Assembly: GCA_035236585.1 (NCBI GenBank)
Contig: CP141132.1
Location: 53,385,880 to 53,449,879 of the forward strand
DNA length: 64,000 nt
From: Warburgia ugandensis
Lineage: Eukaryota; Streptophyta; Magnoliopsida; Canellales; Canellaceae
Direction: 5' to 3'
The first letter of the stretch is position 1, and every line of letters starts with the position of its first letter. Positions 52,146 to 63,459 of this stretch are shown here, in pieces. The translations under genes were made by a program, and so were the position numbers. Below the pieces are notes generated by a model, which saw only the letters and a list, made by a program, of their open reading frames with translations, was not told the origin of the DNA and did not search any database.

Positions 52146-53645
52146 TCATGGGCTCACAAGAAACGTACCATAATGTAGTCAAATTGATTATTATGTTTTG
52201 TGTTTAGGCGTTGGTTACTTGCTACAGAATAACTTACTATAGAATGTGCAAACTTGGTGCATGTATTGACATACTTTTTAACTAGTTACTATTGCATGTT
52301 GATAATACTGTAGTAAATGATGTGTACTCTGTACTTAGTGGCATAATTTTGGTTGAGCGAAAAAAATACAACCAAAACTGGCATTGTTAAATGTTTTAGT
52401 AAGTTTATTGTAGGTCTCCTTCTTTTAGATGGTTCATCTCATATGATTTTGGAAACAAATTGAACATTCATATCTTTTTCTTCTGGTCAATGTGCTTTTG
52501 CATTTTATTATGCATTTATGAGCATCATTGCAATCCATAGAGGATTTGTGTAAATTTTATTTGTTGGTTTATGCATTCATGAGCATCATTGCAATCCATA
52601 GAGGATTTGTGCAAGTTTCATTGCAATCCATTCAAGGGCATTTTTAGTTTCATATTTTCTACAGGTTGTAGTCGTTGTTGCTTATTCTGTTTTGTAGGGA
52701 CTAAATTGGGTGGGAAGTGAGTAAATTATGAAAGAGGAATACGAGAATTGATAGTAAGTAACCTATTTCTAAAAGTAGGATTTATGTAAGTAATCTATTT
52801 CTGAAAGGCTTCCTTGCAGCTCTTGTGGCAATTTGGAGTACCTCTCTCCAACAATATGTAAGTAATCTATTTTTGAAAGCAGGATTTATGTACTTTAGCT
52901 TCAGTTAGCTATACAGGATCTTGTTGCACTCTTTTATAAATTTCATTTACAGTGGAAAAACTTATCTTTGTTTTCCTTTTTGTGGATGGCTTTCTATGTC
53001 ATTGTCGAGAAGTTCCATGAATTTGAAATGCTAGCTTTCATTTTTCGTCATTGCGAAAAATAGCAATATGTGTAGAAACTTTGAGCATTTTATTTTGCCC
53101 AATTAGCAGCGCTTGGTCTTAGTTTGCCATTTTGATGAAGCTCAGTTGTTATAGCCAAAATTATGTGTCTTTTGTTGATATAGTCCTCTCCAAATGGCTT
53201 CTTAACTCATTGTAAGAAGGACAAGAAGTTGGAAATGCATGACATTTATTACCAGTCTTCCCTATTCAATTGACAAATTTTTGTATTTTGAACTAAAGTA
53301 TCAATTTTGATGTGTTTTCATTAATAACACCAGCACTTATTGTCCTGCTTATGACAACCTTGCCAGAGTGGATATGCATGTGTCTTAGAATTTTTTTTTT
53401 TTTCATTTTATATAAGCAAATCAGTTAGCATGAAAAAGTTTAACTAATGATTTTGTAGAGACCAACAGTTTTATTTTATTGTAAATCATTTGTCTTTCTT
53501 CAACAATCTTGAGTATTAATCCAAATCCAACACTAATTCTTCAGTGAGAACCTTGAGTTTGACCAAATTTTGAGATATTATAATGGCCTCATCTGTCATG
53601 CTAGCAACAACAAGTGCTCTGACAAGAGGAGCATAAATTGTTTCA
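52146..53645. other. Low-copy-looking DNA with local duplications
   Basis: No LTR ends. A direct repeat of about 42 bp containing GAGCATCATTGCAATCCATA lies at 52509-52550 and 52570-52611. A GTAAGTAA(C/T)CTATTT unit is repeated at about 52753, 52786 and 52857. A 38-bp segment, 52820-52857, is bounded by CTTGCAG and GTAAGT, so it could be a small exon. May be intronic DNA of the gene relic on the right. Confidence 0.4.
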
Positions 53646-53894
53646 TTGGGTTTGCGTTGCCCCAAAGAGGAGAAGCTGAAGACTCAATTACAAGACATGA
53701 GACATGTAGAAATGCTTAGGCATTGTATGGACTATCTTGTCACTAGCTTGCTTGTGGTCTTATTGGGAAGCCTTGTGTGGACACATTGGGAGGGAGTGGA
53801 TATTGGTGTCTTTTATACTTGGAGGCTCTTTGCCTATAACATTTATTTGCAAACTTCTTCACTCCACTTTCGTTCAATATTCTACATGGCCTAG
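53646..53894 (+). pseudogene. Possible CPR5-like exon relic
   Basis: The plus frame reads EEKLKTQLQDMRHVEMLRHC then MDYLVTSLLVVLLGSLVW, a charged helix leading into a hydrophobic segment. From memory this resembles the region of plant CPR5 (a nuclear-envelope membrane protein regulating immunity and cell cycle) where a KxQLEDTRHAELLRKC-like stretch meets the first membrane helix. After that the reading no longer fits and stops at 53892. The rest of the gene is not seen, so this is a decayed or partial copy if the match is right. The identification is by recall and short. Confidence 0.35.
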
Positions 53895-54679
53895 TTATTG
53901 TGATTCAAACAATAGAGAAAAAGGCTTAGTTGCCATATTGGATTTCGCGAGTTGCATTCTACAGATAATTTATTCGCATTCAACCTCGAGCAGGAGAGCT
54001 GATTTTTGACAATATGTACAGATATACAAGCATTGTTGAAGTGACAATGCTTATACCAGATTGTGGGGTTTGTCCAAAGCATATGGTGAAGTGATTGTAT
54101 TCCCCTGCAAGATAACGCTGCTTATCTAGAGCTCAACTTCAGGCTTGCCTCAGTAATTATGTCATTTGGTTGGCTATTTTGTTCTAATCTGTATGCTATA
54201 AGTGATTGTTAATAACTATTATGTAGCTCATCTTGTGTATGATTTTATGAATGAGTTGCTTTTTAGTTGGCTTACCATCTTTTATTATACTATATATGTA
54301 ATTCAAGGTTTTATGCGAATACTCAGTAGTTTAGCCTACAATAATGTTTAACTTTCATTAATGCTTGAAAATCAACTACTCATGGAAAGACCCAATCTTT
54401 GCTACTAGTGCACTATTGTTCCAATCAAAAGGGACTTCTTAATGCTTGAAAATCAACCTTTGTTGTTGTTTTGCAAAAGCTATTTGAAGTCACCATAGTA
54501 GAATATGAGACTTGTACTTCTGGGTTTCAAAGTTTGTTTCTTCAGTTCTTTGGCACATGCAAATTAAGATATGAATCTTGAGCAGCAAAACCTGCATTTA
54601 CTTGATGTTGTTCATCAAGCTCTTTACCACCCCATTGATGAAGATCTGATAAGATATACAACAATGCTAGTAAACTCCA
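53895..54679. other. AT-rich DNA between two gene relics
   Basis: No supported feature. Short frames near 53891-54082 carry no recognisable motif. CTTAATGCTTGAAAATCAAC occurs with small changes near 54358 and 54439. Confidence 0.4.
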
Positions 54680-55235
54680 AATGAGATAAAACATGTCCCT
54701 AGCTTCTGAGGCACACAGTCACCAAGCTTACTAGGAAAGGCATAAGATTCTAGAAGAGTTTAAAAATTTCATTGACATCAACTTTGTGAGTAATGGTGTC
54801 CTTGAAATTCCTCCACTAGTAATCAACAAATACACTGAATTGATCTTCCTCAACTTGATGGCATTTGGGTAGTGTTGTCCAAACTTAAGCCACCATGTCA
54901 CTTGTTGTGTTGGCTTCATGAATGGAATCATCGATGCTACTTTGGATGTAGCATACTTGACTGTAAAATGAATTATTGACACTAAGCTAGGGAGCAAAGA
55001 GGAAGTTGCTGATCTCTTCAATAGGCTCTCAATGGAGATAGTTGACATCAATAGTTGTTATCTTATAGATGTATCGATGCATTTGAACAAGTACTATAAG
55101 TTGAAATGGCCTTCATGGGGAACCAGCTTGAAGTGAGAATATCCTCAACATCCTGGCCATTATTCCTCTCTTTCTCACTGGTTTTCTCATTGTTCTCATA
55201 GCTCTGCAAACCATCCATAACCAAATCTAAATCAA
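54680..55235 (+). pseudogene. DUF247/UPF0481 family pseudogene, C-terminal part
   Basis: The plus strand reads GVLEIPPLVINKYTELIF from about 54795, then a stop, then CCPNLSHHVTC, LGSKEEVADLFNRLSMEI and HLNKYYKLKWPSWGTSLK to about 55131. These are the hallmark blocks of plant DUF247 (IPPLxIxDxTExxFRNLxAFEQC, LGSDEEVAxLFNxL, NKYYxxKWxxWxASLK). At least three in-frame stops are present. After a frameshift, NILAIIPLFLTGFLIVLIAL (about 55145-55205) gives the expected C-terminal membrane helix. The N-terminal two thirds of the normal 400-500 residues are missing. DUF247 proteins have been linked to grass self-incompatibility, but no role can be inferred for this dead copy. Confidence 0.85.
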
Positions 55236-55301
55236 TAGATTGCTGTGCAATCTTAACCAATAAATGGATATGATCATCCAATAAAAGCATAATGTTCCCC
55301 A

Positions 55302-55377
55302 AAATTATGGGCCCATAGTTCTTAATTAAGGGATGGGTGCCAATATCAAACAAGGGAAAAATTATGGGCCCATAGTT
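55302..55377. repeat. Direct repeat of AAATTATGGGCCCATAGTT
   Basis: A 19-20 bp sequence with a central GGGCCC palindrome occurs at about 55302-55320 and again at about 55359-55377, 57 bp apart. Confidence 0.9.
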
Positions 55378-55400
55378 TTAATTTTTTGGCTCATGTCATA

Positions 55401-55545
55401 TTTCAGATATCACCAAAAATATCACCATAGATATCACATAACAAATTTCACATCTCCTGCATATCCTAGATATCATGCAAGATATCACAGAACATACGAC
55501 ACATATTTCAGATATCACAAAAGATATCATTAGAGATATTATAGG
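55401..55545. repeat. Degenerate GATATCAC-type repeat cluster
   Basis: About ten units of AGATATCA(C/T) with spacers of a few bases, many keeping the palindrome GATATC. The cluster abuts the Athila-type LTR end. Confidence 0.8.
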
Positions 55546-55550
55546 AGATG

Positions 55551-57881
55551 TGCCAACAGGTACACCAAACTTATGCTATTAAATAAACCCCCCTAAAGTT
55601 AGAAACTTACTAAAAGTAAAAGTTTTTAAAACTAAACAAGGAAACTTTCTAAACTAGACAAAGATGCAAATGACTAACTAACTAAAACTAAACTAAAATC
55701 AAATAATCAAACAAGAAAATCTTGAAAGAGAATTCACCCAATCACCATGAGCATAAACCTAGGAGTTGTGCACTTGGTTCATGGGTTGGAAAATGGATAA
55801 AAATCTTAAATCAAAACCTTATGAACATGTAGTATAATCAAGATACTAACTAAAAAACCTAAAAATATAATTGGGTTGTTAAGAATCAAGTACATAAGAT
55901 GTATAGATTGCAAGAAATTAAACATGAGCACTAAATGGAAAAATTCTAGAATATAGGTGCTCGAGAAACTCAATTCTAGAAAGGCATGGAAGCAACTTAA
56001 CCATAACCTTTTATGTAAGATATCAATCAAGAATTAAGGTTCTTTAATACTAGAATCAAGCAACAATAATGATCTTCAAACAACTTTATTCATTGAATGG
56101 AAAAATACATCGAATAATGGTGCAAATGAATTGTTTACAAAATTTGAAATTGTGCACTTTTTTAATTCTTTTAACTTGATTCAAATAAAATATTAAGTGC
56201 ACTACAATAACCTGAAACTAAAATTAGATAGCATGCAAGTGAAACAAAAAAGAGAATCAAGATGAAAGAGGGCCTAAATGATGGGCACTAGTCAAGGAAA
56301 AAGACCTCTAAAACTAGCTCCAAAAATAAGTGAAAAAAGTGAAAATCAAGGAAGGGAAGCAAGAGACTCAAGCCGTTTTTTCTTTTTGATGTCACTAACA
56401 AATAAGATGTAACTTTATCTTGAAATAATAAGCATGAAAAACTTGAGAGATTGAAGTAAAGATCAAGAGAAAAATAAGCTTGTTGTATGTGTATGGAATT
56501 AAAGAAACAAAACAAGAACAACTAATAATGAAAGCAAGGAATGACACCAAGGTACTAATAGGGAATTTAATTGTAAAAGAAAAAGGAAAAGGCTTTAAGA
56601 ATCCAAGAGAAAGTAGCCCAAAAGAAACTAAATTCCAAAGCTCCAAGGATCACCAAGATAGAGTGCTTCTTTCAAGGATTTAGAACAAACCCCCTACTTA
56701 GAACAAAAATATGAAATCCATGGAGCTTTATAGATGGCTGGATTTCGAATTGAATGAAGCTTATTCTATGAAAGGAAAGTGGATCTAGATCTAGGGTTTC
56801 AATGAGGAAAGTTAAGTGGAGAGTGAGGTAAGCAAGGTGACATCATGGTGTATGCCATCTTTAGAAAGGGGGTGAGGCGCCACTTTTTTAAGAGGTGGAG
56901 TGGCACCCCTCTCCTTCTAAATACATTGTATTTGGTTGTTGGAAAAGAGAGAGAAATGGTACGAATAACAGATAAGAAAGATGGGAAAGAATATAGGCTT
57001 TTGAGTTGTTTTGGGTGTGAAATAGAATTAGGAGTTTCCCATTTAGGAAACCACTTAGTGTGACAATCAAGCGAGGGGGATGAGCCACTTTTTTAGGAGT
57101 GCCTTCCTCCTTCAAGTAAAAATTGTGGAACCCTAGATTGGGTGGAGGAAAAATATGAAAAATAGAAATGGAAAGTAGGGTTTTCTCTCTTGGTTGGTCT
57201 ACCTATGCATGATCATCTTACCAATTACAATTTTTCCTCAAAACCTTCCAATTACCCTTTGAAAATCATGTTTTTAGCTTTGGATAATTTCTTGAATTGA
57301 TCCTCCAATTGTGTGACTTCATGTGGCATGGATCCCATGTGACTTGATGGCTCATTACTTGGTGGCTTAAGTGTCTAACTCCCTTGGCTTCTTTACGTTT
57401 CCTTGTTAGACTAGGAAACCTCATGCATGGGTCCAATTCTCATGCGAAGTTAATGGAATTGAATGGCTTTTTGCATGGGCCCTTTTAATCACCTTTGATG
57501 CTTTTAATTGATTCCTTGAACTTCAATTGCTTGCCTTAAGATGAACTTGAACCTTGATTTAGCTTTGAAATATTGAAATTTAGGTCTTTGGTCTTCTTTT
57601 GATCTTCATCTTTCAATCTTATCTTACTTGATCTTGTCTGTAGGATCATATTCTCAACTCCTACAAAAGAGTAAAAACCCTAACTATATCCTAGAAAATT
57701 ATGATTATTCACACATTTACTTCCAATTAGTTTCTCAACAGAAAATATCAACTTTTGAATTATTAGGTTAGAAATGCATGTGTTGTGAAATTTCAAAAAA
57801 GCCCTAGAAATAACACGATAATTTGTAACACGTGGACTACTAATTGGGTACTTTTTTTTATACAAAATTGAACACTTATCA
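55551..57881 (-). mobile_element. 3' LTR of Athila-type element
   Basis: On the minus strand the LTR starts TGATAAGTGTTC at 57881, directly after a polypurine tract, and is taken to end at ...CCTGTTGGCA, plus-strand TGCCAACAGG at 55551 (or TG at 55549). Length about 2.33 kb. A TATA-like CTATAAA lies at 56727-56733 on the minus strand, about 1.15 kb in. The 5' LTR is outside the window, so the left end cannot be checked by comparison. Confidence 0.65.
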
Positions 57882-57897
57882 CCCCCTCTCCCCCAAA
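57882..57897 (-). promoter_or_regulatory. Polypurine tract of Athila-type element
   Basis: The minus strand reads TTTGGGGGAGAGGGGG immediately before TGATAAGTG, the expected place for the plus-strand primer. Confidence 0.9.
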
Positions 57898-59739
57898 CTA
57901 GCATTTTTCTATTCCCAAGAAAAACATACAAAAATTCAGGAAAGAAAAATGGTTGCTATTTTCGTAGGTACTCATGATTGCATTTAGCATATGCAAGAAG
58001 CCATTAAACTCCTAGTGGATGAGTTAAGCCTCATGAGGGTTTATAGTGAATATACCCACAAAATTCCATAAGGCTAAATCCTTTTATTTATCTTAGAGAA
58101 TTCTTGTCCATTAGCACTCTTCTGGCTTTAACAACTTAATAAATATGAATGAAAAATTCTATAAGTTATCCACATATCAAAGCCATTTTATTATAGTTTC
58201 ATCTAAGAGTGCAGTGTGTGTATTGTCTACATAAATATGGACTTCTAAACAAATATGCTTATGCTCTTGGAAAGGTGTTTTGACCTCAAATTCTCACTGG
58301 TATACATAGAAATAAAACCTTCAGAGAAAAGGTCAAATAAAATTCTCTCACTATGTGATCGAATTGATAAGACTGATGGTGCACATAAACTTTGTAAGCA
58401 TTGATGAGACAAAGGAATATGATCCCTAAGAATGGATGCCATTACCAAGACCAGCAAGGGTAGTTCCTCTTAATTCCATCATATTTATATCCTCATTAAG
58501 GCTATTTTCCACCTTATGATCAGGTTTTTGGATAGGACAAAATGTAGGCTTGGGTCAGGTTCTAAAAAGAAGGGCATAAGGATTCAAAGCTTCAAATATG
58601 AGGAAGGGTCTTCAGCTGTTATTAGATAACTTTACTCTTCGTTGTGCTTGAAGTGAATATCTCCTATATTTTTCCTTTCTCTTTTCTCAAATTTCCTTTT
58701 CCTTTTCTGATAATTTTTTCACTTTTCCTTGTATGTTTGAGAAGGAACACTTTTCTTTGTAATTTTGATCTTTTTCACTTCTTTGACTTTTGTCCTTTTC
58801 CTGAAATCTTGCTATCATTGCTACTTATTTTTGGAAGGTAGATAATGGATACTCTTACTAGGATTTCTTTGGGTTTGGGTAAATGGGGTTTAAGAAAGAA
58901 AATGCTTTTCAAAAGGTTTAAAGGTCTAACTAGTGGTATATAGTGGACTGTGTAGGTTTTATGTCTTTGGGCTAAAACAAGGATGGCCTATATCATTTCC
59001 TAAGTTTCTTAAAACCTATCCGATTCAATAAATATTTAAGAACAAAACTCAATACTCCTACTCCTACTTGGTCTTGGTATTTTTGACTAAAACAAAGGAT
59101 ATTAGGATCTTTCAAATTTGATGATCGCTAAAGAAATTATGAAATTACATATAACCCTAAAAAGATGATAGTCTCTAATACTCACTTTGTTATATAGGTC
59201 TTTACTGATTTCCTTAGGCTCTCTAAGTCATAACCATCTATATGCCTAGAATTTTGCACTATGTATGAGTATATTATGAGATTTAACTTTCATAAAACAC
59301 TTCAAGACATGAATATAGAATTAACTATATGCATTTTCATTAAGAAGTTATAGTAGAAATACTAAACTTCAAATAATCCAATTCTCATCACCGTAAAGGA
59401 ACTTTGCCCTAAAACTTTTGAAAACTTAGAAGAAATTACATTTTTTTTTAAAAAGACAAAAAAATAAATAGAAATCTCATATATATCTACACCCCCAACC
59501 TGAACTAAACATTGTCCCCAATGTTTTGAAACATAGGACACTTATATGATAAATGAGAGATGTAGAACAATGAGATTCTAAAGAAAATCTCTAGGTTGCC
59601 TCCTAGTGAGCGCTAAGTTTTATGTCTTCAGCCAAACATTTGATGTCATGATGAATGCAATTTTAATGATGAATACTAATCTTATGATTGATGCATCATG
59701 GGTCATGCTAAGGTGATTCTTGGTATATAGGTTCCTCTA
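57898..59739 (-). other. 3' untranslated region of Athila-type element
   Basis: About 1.8 kb between the end of pol and the PPT. Near 59590-59617 the minus strand reads AGCGCTCACTAGGAGGCAAC, a block often found after pol in Athila/Tat elements. Many Athila copies carry an env-like frame here, but none is recognisable in this one. Confidence 0.6.
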
Positions 59740-60590
59740 ACAATATCTCCTCCATTTTAGGGTTGACCGACTCTAGATAGGGTTTCAACCTTTGCCCATT
59801 GACTTTGGGAATCTCACCATTGTTTTCTATCTCAATGGCCCCATGAGGATAAGTAGTATGTACTCTATAGGGTCTAGTCCATTGCGATCAAAGTTTTCCA
59901 AGAAAAATATAAAATCTAGAATTATATAAGAGGACCTTCTGTGGGGTAAAGGACTTTCTTAGGATATGTTTATCATAATTGCTTTTGGTGCAGTCTTTGT
60001 ATATCATTGCAAATTCATATGCATCTTTTCTTAACTTATCCAACTCATTGACATAGAGTTTTCTATGCGTTCCAGCATTATTTAAGTCAAAATTGAGATT
60101 TTTGGTGGCCCAATATGCTTTATGTTCAAGTTCTATTAGGAGATGTCATGCCTTTCCACAGACCAGGCAGTAGGGTGACATGCCTATCAGGGTTTTAAAT
60201 GCCATCCTATAAGCCCATAAGTGTCACTAAATATCAAAGACTAGTGTATGCTATTTGGATTGACTGTCTTTTTTAAAATTTGCTTTATCTCCCTGTTAGA
60301 CACTTCTACCTGTTCACTAGTTTGAGGATGACACGAGATAACTATTCTATAGGTAACACCATTTCTTCACTAAGTTCTCAAAACACTTACAAAAGTGTTT
60401 ACCCCCATCGCAAATTATGGTTGTAGGATTACCAAAACATGAAAATATATTTTCCCTTAAAAACTTGATCACTACCCTATGGTCATTGGTTTTGGACGGT
60501 ATGGCTTCTACACATTTTGACACATAATCTACCCCTACAAGGATGCACAAATAACCAAAATAGTTAGGAAAAGGTCCCATAAAAGAAATG
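59740..60590 (-). pseudogene. Ty3/gypsy integrase core and C-terminal region
   Basis: From 60580 the minus strand reads the integrase core: MGPFPNYFGYLCILVGVDYV, SKCVEAIPSKTNDH, FLRENIFSCFGNPTTIICDG, with acidic residues of the DDE triad in GVDYVSK and [23 protein letters not shown] (about 60240-60300) gives the third (Glu). After stops and frame changes the conserved tail follows: LEHKAYWA around 60105-60130, and NGEIPKVNGQRLKPYLE near 59770-59825. Integrase inserts the DNA copy into the genome. Stops near 60347 and elsewhere break it. Confidence 0.85.
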
Positions 60591-60664
60591 CCCTAAACAT
60601 GAAAAGGCTCAATGATCAAAATATAATTCAAGGGCATCATATTTCTTTTTCATATGCTACCTAC

Positions 60665-60913
60665 TTATTGACATCTATTACATGTTATGCAGTAAGCATG
60701 TGAGTCCCTAAAAATGTTAGGCCAGTAAAAATCATACCACAAAATCTTTGCACTTGTCTTTTGAGAACTAAACTGGCCGCCACATGCATGGTCATGACAA
60801 AAGGAAATGATCTTATTGATGTTCAATGTCTGGTATAGATCGTTGAATGACCTGATTAGGATAGTACTTAAACAAGTAGAGATCATACCAAGTAAAGAGT
60901 TTAACTTCAGCAA
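60665..60913 (-). pseudogene. Integrase zinc-binding (H2C2) domain
   Basis: The minus strand reads CHDHACGGQFSSQKTSAKIL, then FYWPNIFRDSHAYCITCNRC. His-x(n)-His and Cys-x2-Cys spacing matches the H2C2 zinc-binding domain N-terminal to retroviral-type integrase cores. A short gap with a stop separates it from the core domain. Confidence 0.88.
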
Positions 60914-61049
60914 TGAATCTTTTCCTATCTTGTTTGGCTCAATGACAAAGCTTTTAACCTATGACAAGATAATTGACTATATCTATATACTAAGTAAATT
61001 GGGAAATGTGCAATAATTGTTCATTTGGAATTGTCTCTATTATAGGCTC

Positions 61050-61450
61050 ATTTTCGCTAGTAGACTACATAACTAGTCAAGATAAGTGGTTTGTTAAACA
61101 TTTTTAGAACCTTTCTTATCCTAAATTTTGAGATCAAAGTCCTATGGTAATAAGATCCATCGGATTAGCATAACTTTAGCATCCTTCTTACAAAGAAGGT
61201 ATTTTAATGCTGCATGGTCTGAATAAAAAATGACTTTAGATCCTAGTAAGTAGGATCTAAACTTAATCCAATGCAAAAACAATTGCTAGCAACTCTTTTT
61301 CTATAGTGGAATAATTGAGTTGGGTGTCATTGGGTGTCTTGCTAGCATAATATATCACATGGGGAAGTTTATCAATACACAACCCCAACATAGCCCCAAT
61401 CACACATTATGAAGCATCACATATTATTTGGAATAGTGCATTCCAATCTG
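61050..61450 (-). pseudogene. Ty3/gypsy RNase H domain
   Basis: On the minus strand VIYYASKTPNDTQLNYSTIE (about 61290-61355) and [16 protein letters not shown] (about 61170-61220) match the conserved YASRTLxxAQxNYxxTEKE and TDHxALRYLxxKxDAKPRLIRW blocks of gypsy RNase H, which removes the RNA strand during cDNA synthesis. RWILLLQDFDL follows. Frame breaks lie between the blocks. Confidence 0.8.
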
Positions 61451-61499
61451 ACCATCAAATAATACGTGCAAAAGTCAACTGAGTCGTGATCTACCTCTA

Positions 61500-62587
61500 T
61501 ACCTTTAGATGACATGATGTGACCTAAGACAATTCCCTTAGGAACCATGAAATGACATTTTTCCCAATTAAGCACTAGGTTCTTTTCTTCACAACTAGTT
61601 AAGACTTTTCTTAGATTTCAAGACATGTTTCAAATGAATTACCAAAAATAAAAAAGTCGTCCATGAAAACTTCTAAAATTCTCTCTACCATATCACTGAA
61701 AATGCTTAACATGCAACGTTGACATGTGGCAGGAGCATTACAAAATCCAAATGGCATTCTTTTGTAAGCAAAAGTGCCAAAAGGACATGTAAATGTGGTC
61801 TTTTCCTGATCCTCGGGTGCAATTTCTATTTGGTTATACTCTGAATAACCATCTAAGAAACAATAGTACTAATGTCCTACAACCCTTTCTAACATTTGAT
61901 CAACAAAGGGCAAAGGAAAATGGTCCTTCCTTATAACAACATTAAACTTTCGATAGTCGATACACATACGCCAACCGGTAGTAACCCTAGCAGGGATCAA
62001 TTCATTGTTGGCATTAGTTATTACTGTCACTCCAGACTTCTTTGGAACCACCTAAGTAGGACTTACCTATTTGCTATCACTTATGGGATAGATGATTCCC
62101 ACATCAAGCATCTTTAGGACTTCTGCTCTAACCACATTTTCATATTAGGATTTAACCTTCTTTGCATTTGATGACATGGTTTAGCTTCATCCTATAGATA
62201 TATCCTATGGGTGCAGATTAAAGGGTTAATGCCCTTTATATCAGTTATGGTCCATTTTATAACTCCTTTGTGTTCTTTTCAAGTGTCTATTAACTTTTCC
62301 TCCTAAGATGTTTCTAATTGGGAGGAAATTATTATAGGGAAAGTCTCTTTGTCTCCTAAAAAGGCATATTTTAAATCTAGTGGTAGAGATTTCAATTCAA
62401 GCTTAGGAGGTTCTATGAATGATGGAAAGGGAGTGGACTCCCCCGGTGGAAAATCCTCGAAATGAGGTTTCCATTTTTCTGTATCCATATTAAGAACAGA
62501 ATCAAGGAGGGCATTAACTTTCTTTATTAATGTATCCTCATTAAAATCATTAAAATGGGCCAAACAAGCCTCCAGTGGGTCCGACAA
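61500..62587 (-). pseudogene. Ty3/gypsy reverse transcriptase and upstream linker
   Basis: From 62587 the minus strand reads EPPKLELKSLPLDLKYAFLG and ETFPIIISSQL, the Athila-type linker before RT. Next come QRRLNPNMK, MVPKKSGVTVITNANNELIP (62051), GWRMCIDYRKFN, RKDHFPLPFVDQMLERVVGH and, at 61656-61664 within FMDDFF, the catalytic acidic pair. Stops after SQLETS, near 62054 and at 61868 break the frame. It copies element RNA into DNA in virus-like particles when intact. Order and motifs match the Athila lineage. Confidence 0.88.
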
Positions 62588-62773
62588 GGAAGATGACTGA
62601 AACTAATCTTGCACAACTGAATTGATCATGTTAACACTGTGCAAATCATCAGTAGTTTCACCAGGTTGCTTACAAATGTTAAAGATGTTTAGCTCTAATG
62701 TATTATTACCAAAGGACAGTTTCATGACACCATTTCTACAGTTGATTAAGGCATTGGACGTAGCCAAAAATGG

Positions 62774-63130
62774 TCATCCCAGGATGTCTGGTATTTCATT
62801 ATTCTCTTTCACCATCGGTTGTGTATCTAAAACTATATTATCTACAGTGAAGTAAAATTGTTCTATCTGGATTAACACATCCTCTATTACCCCTCTCGGT
62901 ATTTTTATAGAACGATCAGCTAGCTGGAGCATAGTAGATGTAGGTTTCATTTCCCTCAGACCTAACTGTTCATATACTGAGTATGGTAATAGGTTCACAC
63001 TAGATCCTAAATCAAGAAGAGCTTGGTTAATCTTATAGTTGACAATAATGCAAGTGAGAGTGGGGCAACCAGGATCTTTGTACTTTGGTGGTGTATGGTG
63101 CTGAAGAATAGAACTAACCTGTTCAGTCAA
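62774..63130 (-). pseudogene. Athila-type aspartic protease
   Basis: The minus strand reads NQALLDLGSSVNLLPYSVYE, then QLGLREMKPTSTMLQLADRS and IKIPRGVIEDVLIQIEQFYF, the signature of Athila retropepsin, with the active-site Asp in LLDLGSS. This cleaves the Gag-Pol polyprotein. The 118-codon frame is open and joins the preceding linker in the same frame through a single stop at about 63140. Confidence 0.9.
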
Positions 63131-63142
63131 AAATGCCTTCTT

Positions 63143-63451
63143 TTAGACATTTAATTTTCTCTTTATGGTGCATAAATCTTTTAAGAATTTGGCATATGAT
63201 GGGATTTGTTTTATAGCATCTAAGATCGGTATGTTGATCTTGACTTGCTTAAAAATCTCTAAAATCTCATCATTAGAGGTAGACTTTAGGGCTTCACGCA
63301 ACCTTTGAGGAAATGGAATAGGTATAGGACATGGATCAATAGGTGAAACAAGGTCCTTTTGTTTTGAGTTTTCTTTAACTTTTGTGGGTTTTTCGACCTT
63401 TTTGGACCTTTTTAGTCTTTTGAGGCTCATCTTTCTCAATTCTTTTACCAC
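63143..63451 (-). pseudogene. Gag-protease linker of Athila-type element
   Basis: Lys-rich start, then PFPQRLREAL and VKINIPILDAIKQIPSYAKF, the conserved block before protease in Athila/Tat polyproteins (LxINIPxxEALxQMPxYAKFLK). Upstream a frameshift near 63455 separates it from gag. Confidence 0.85.
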
Positions 63452-63459
63452 CTAACAAT

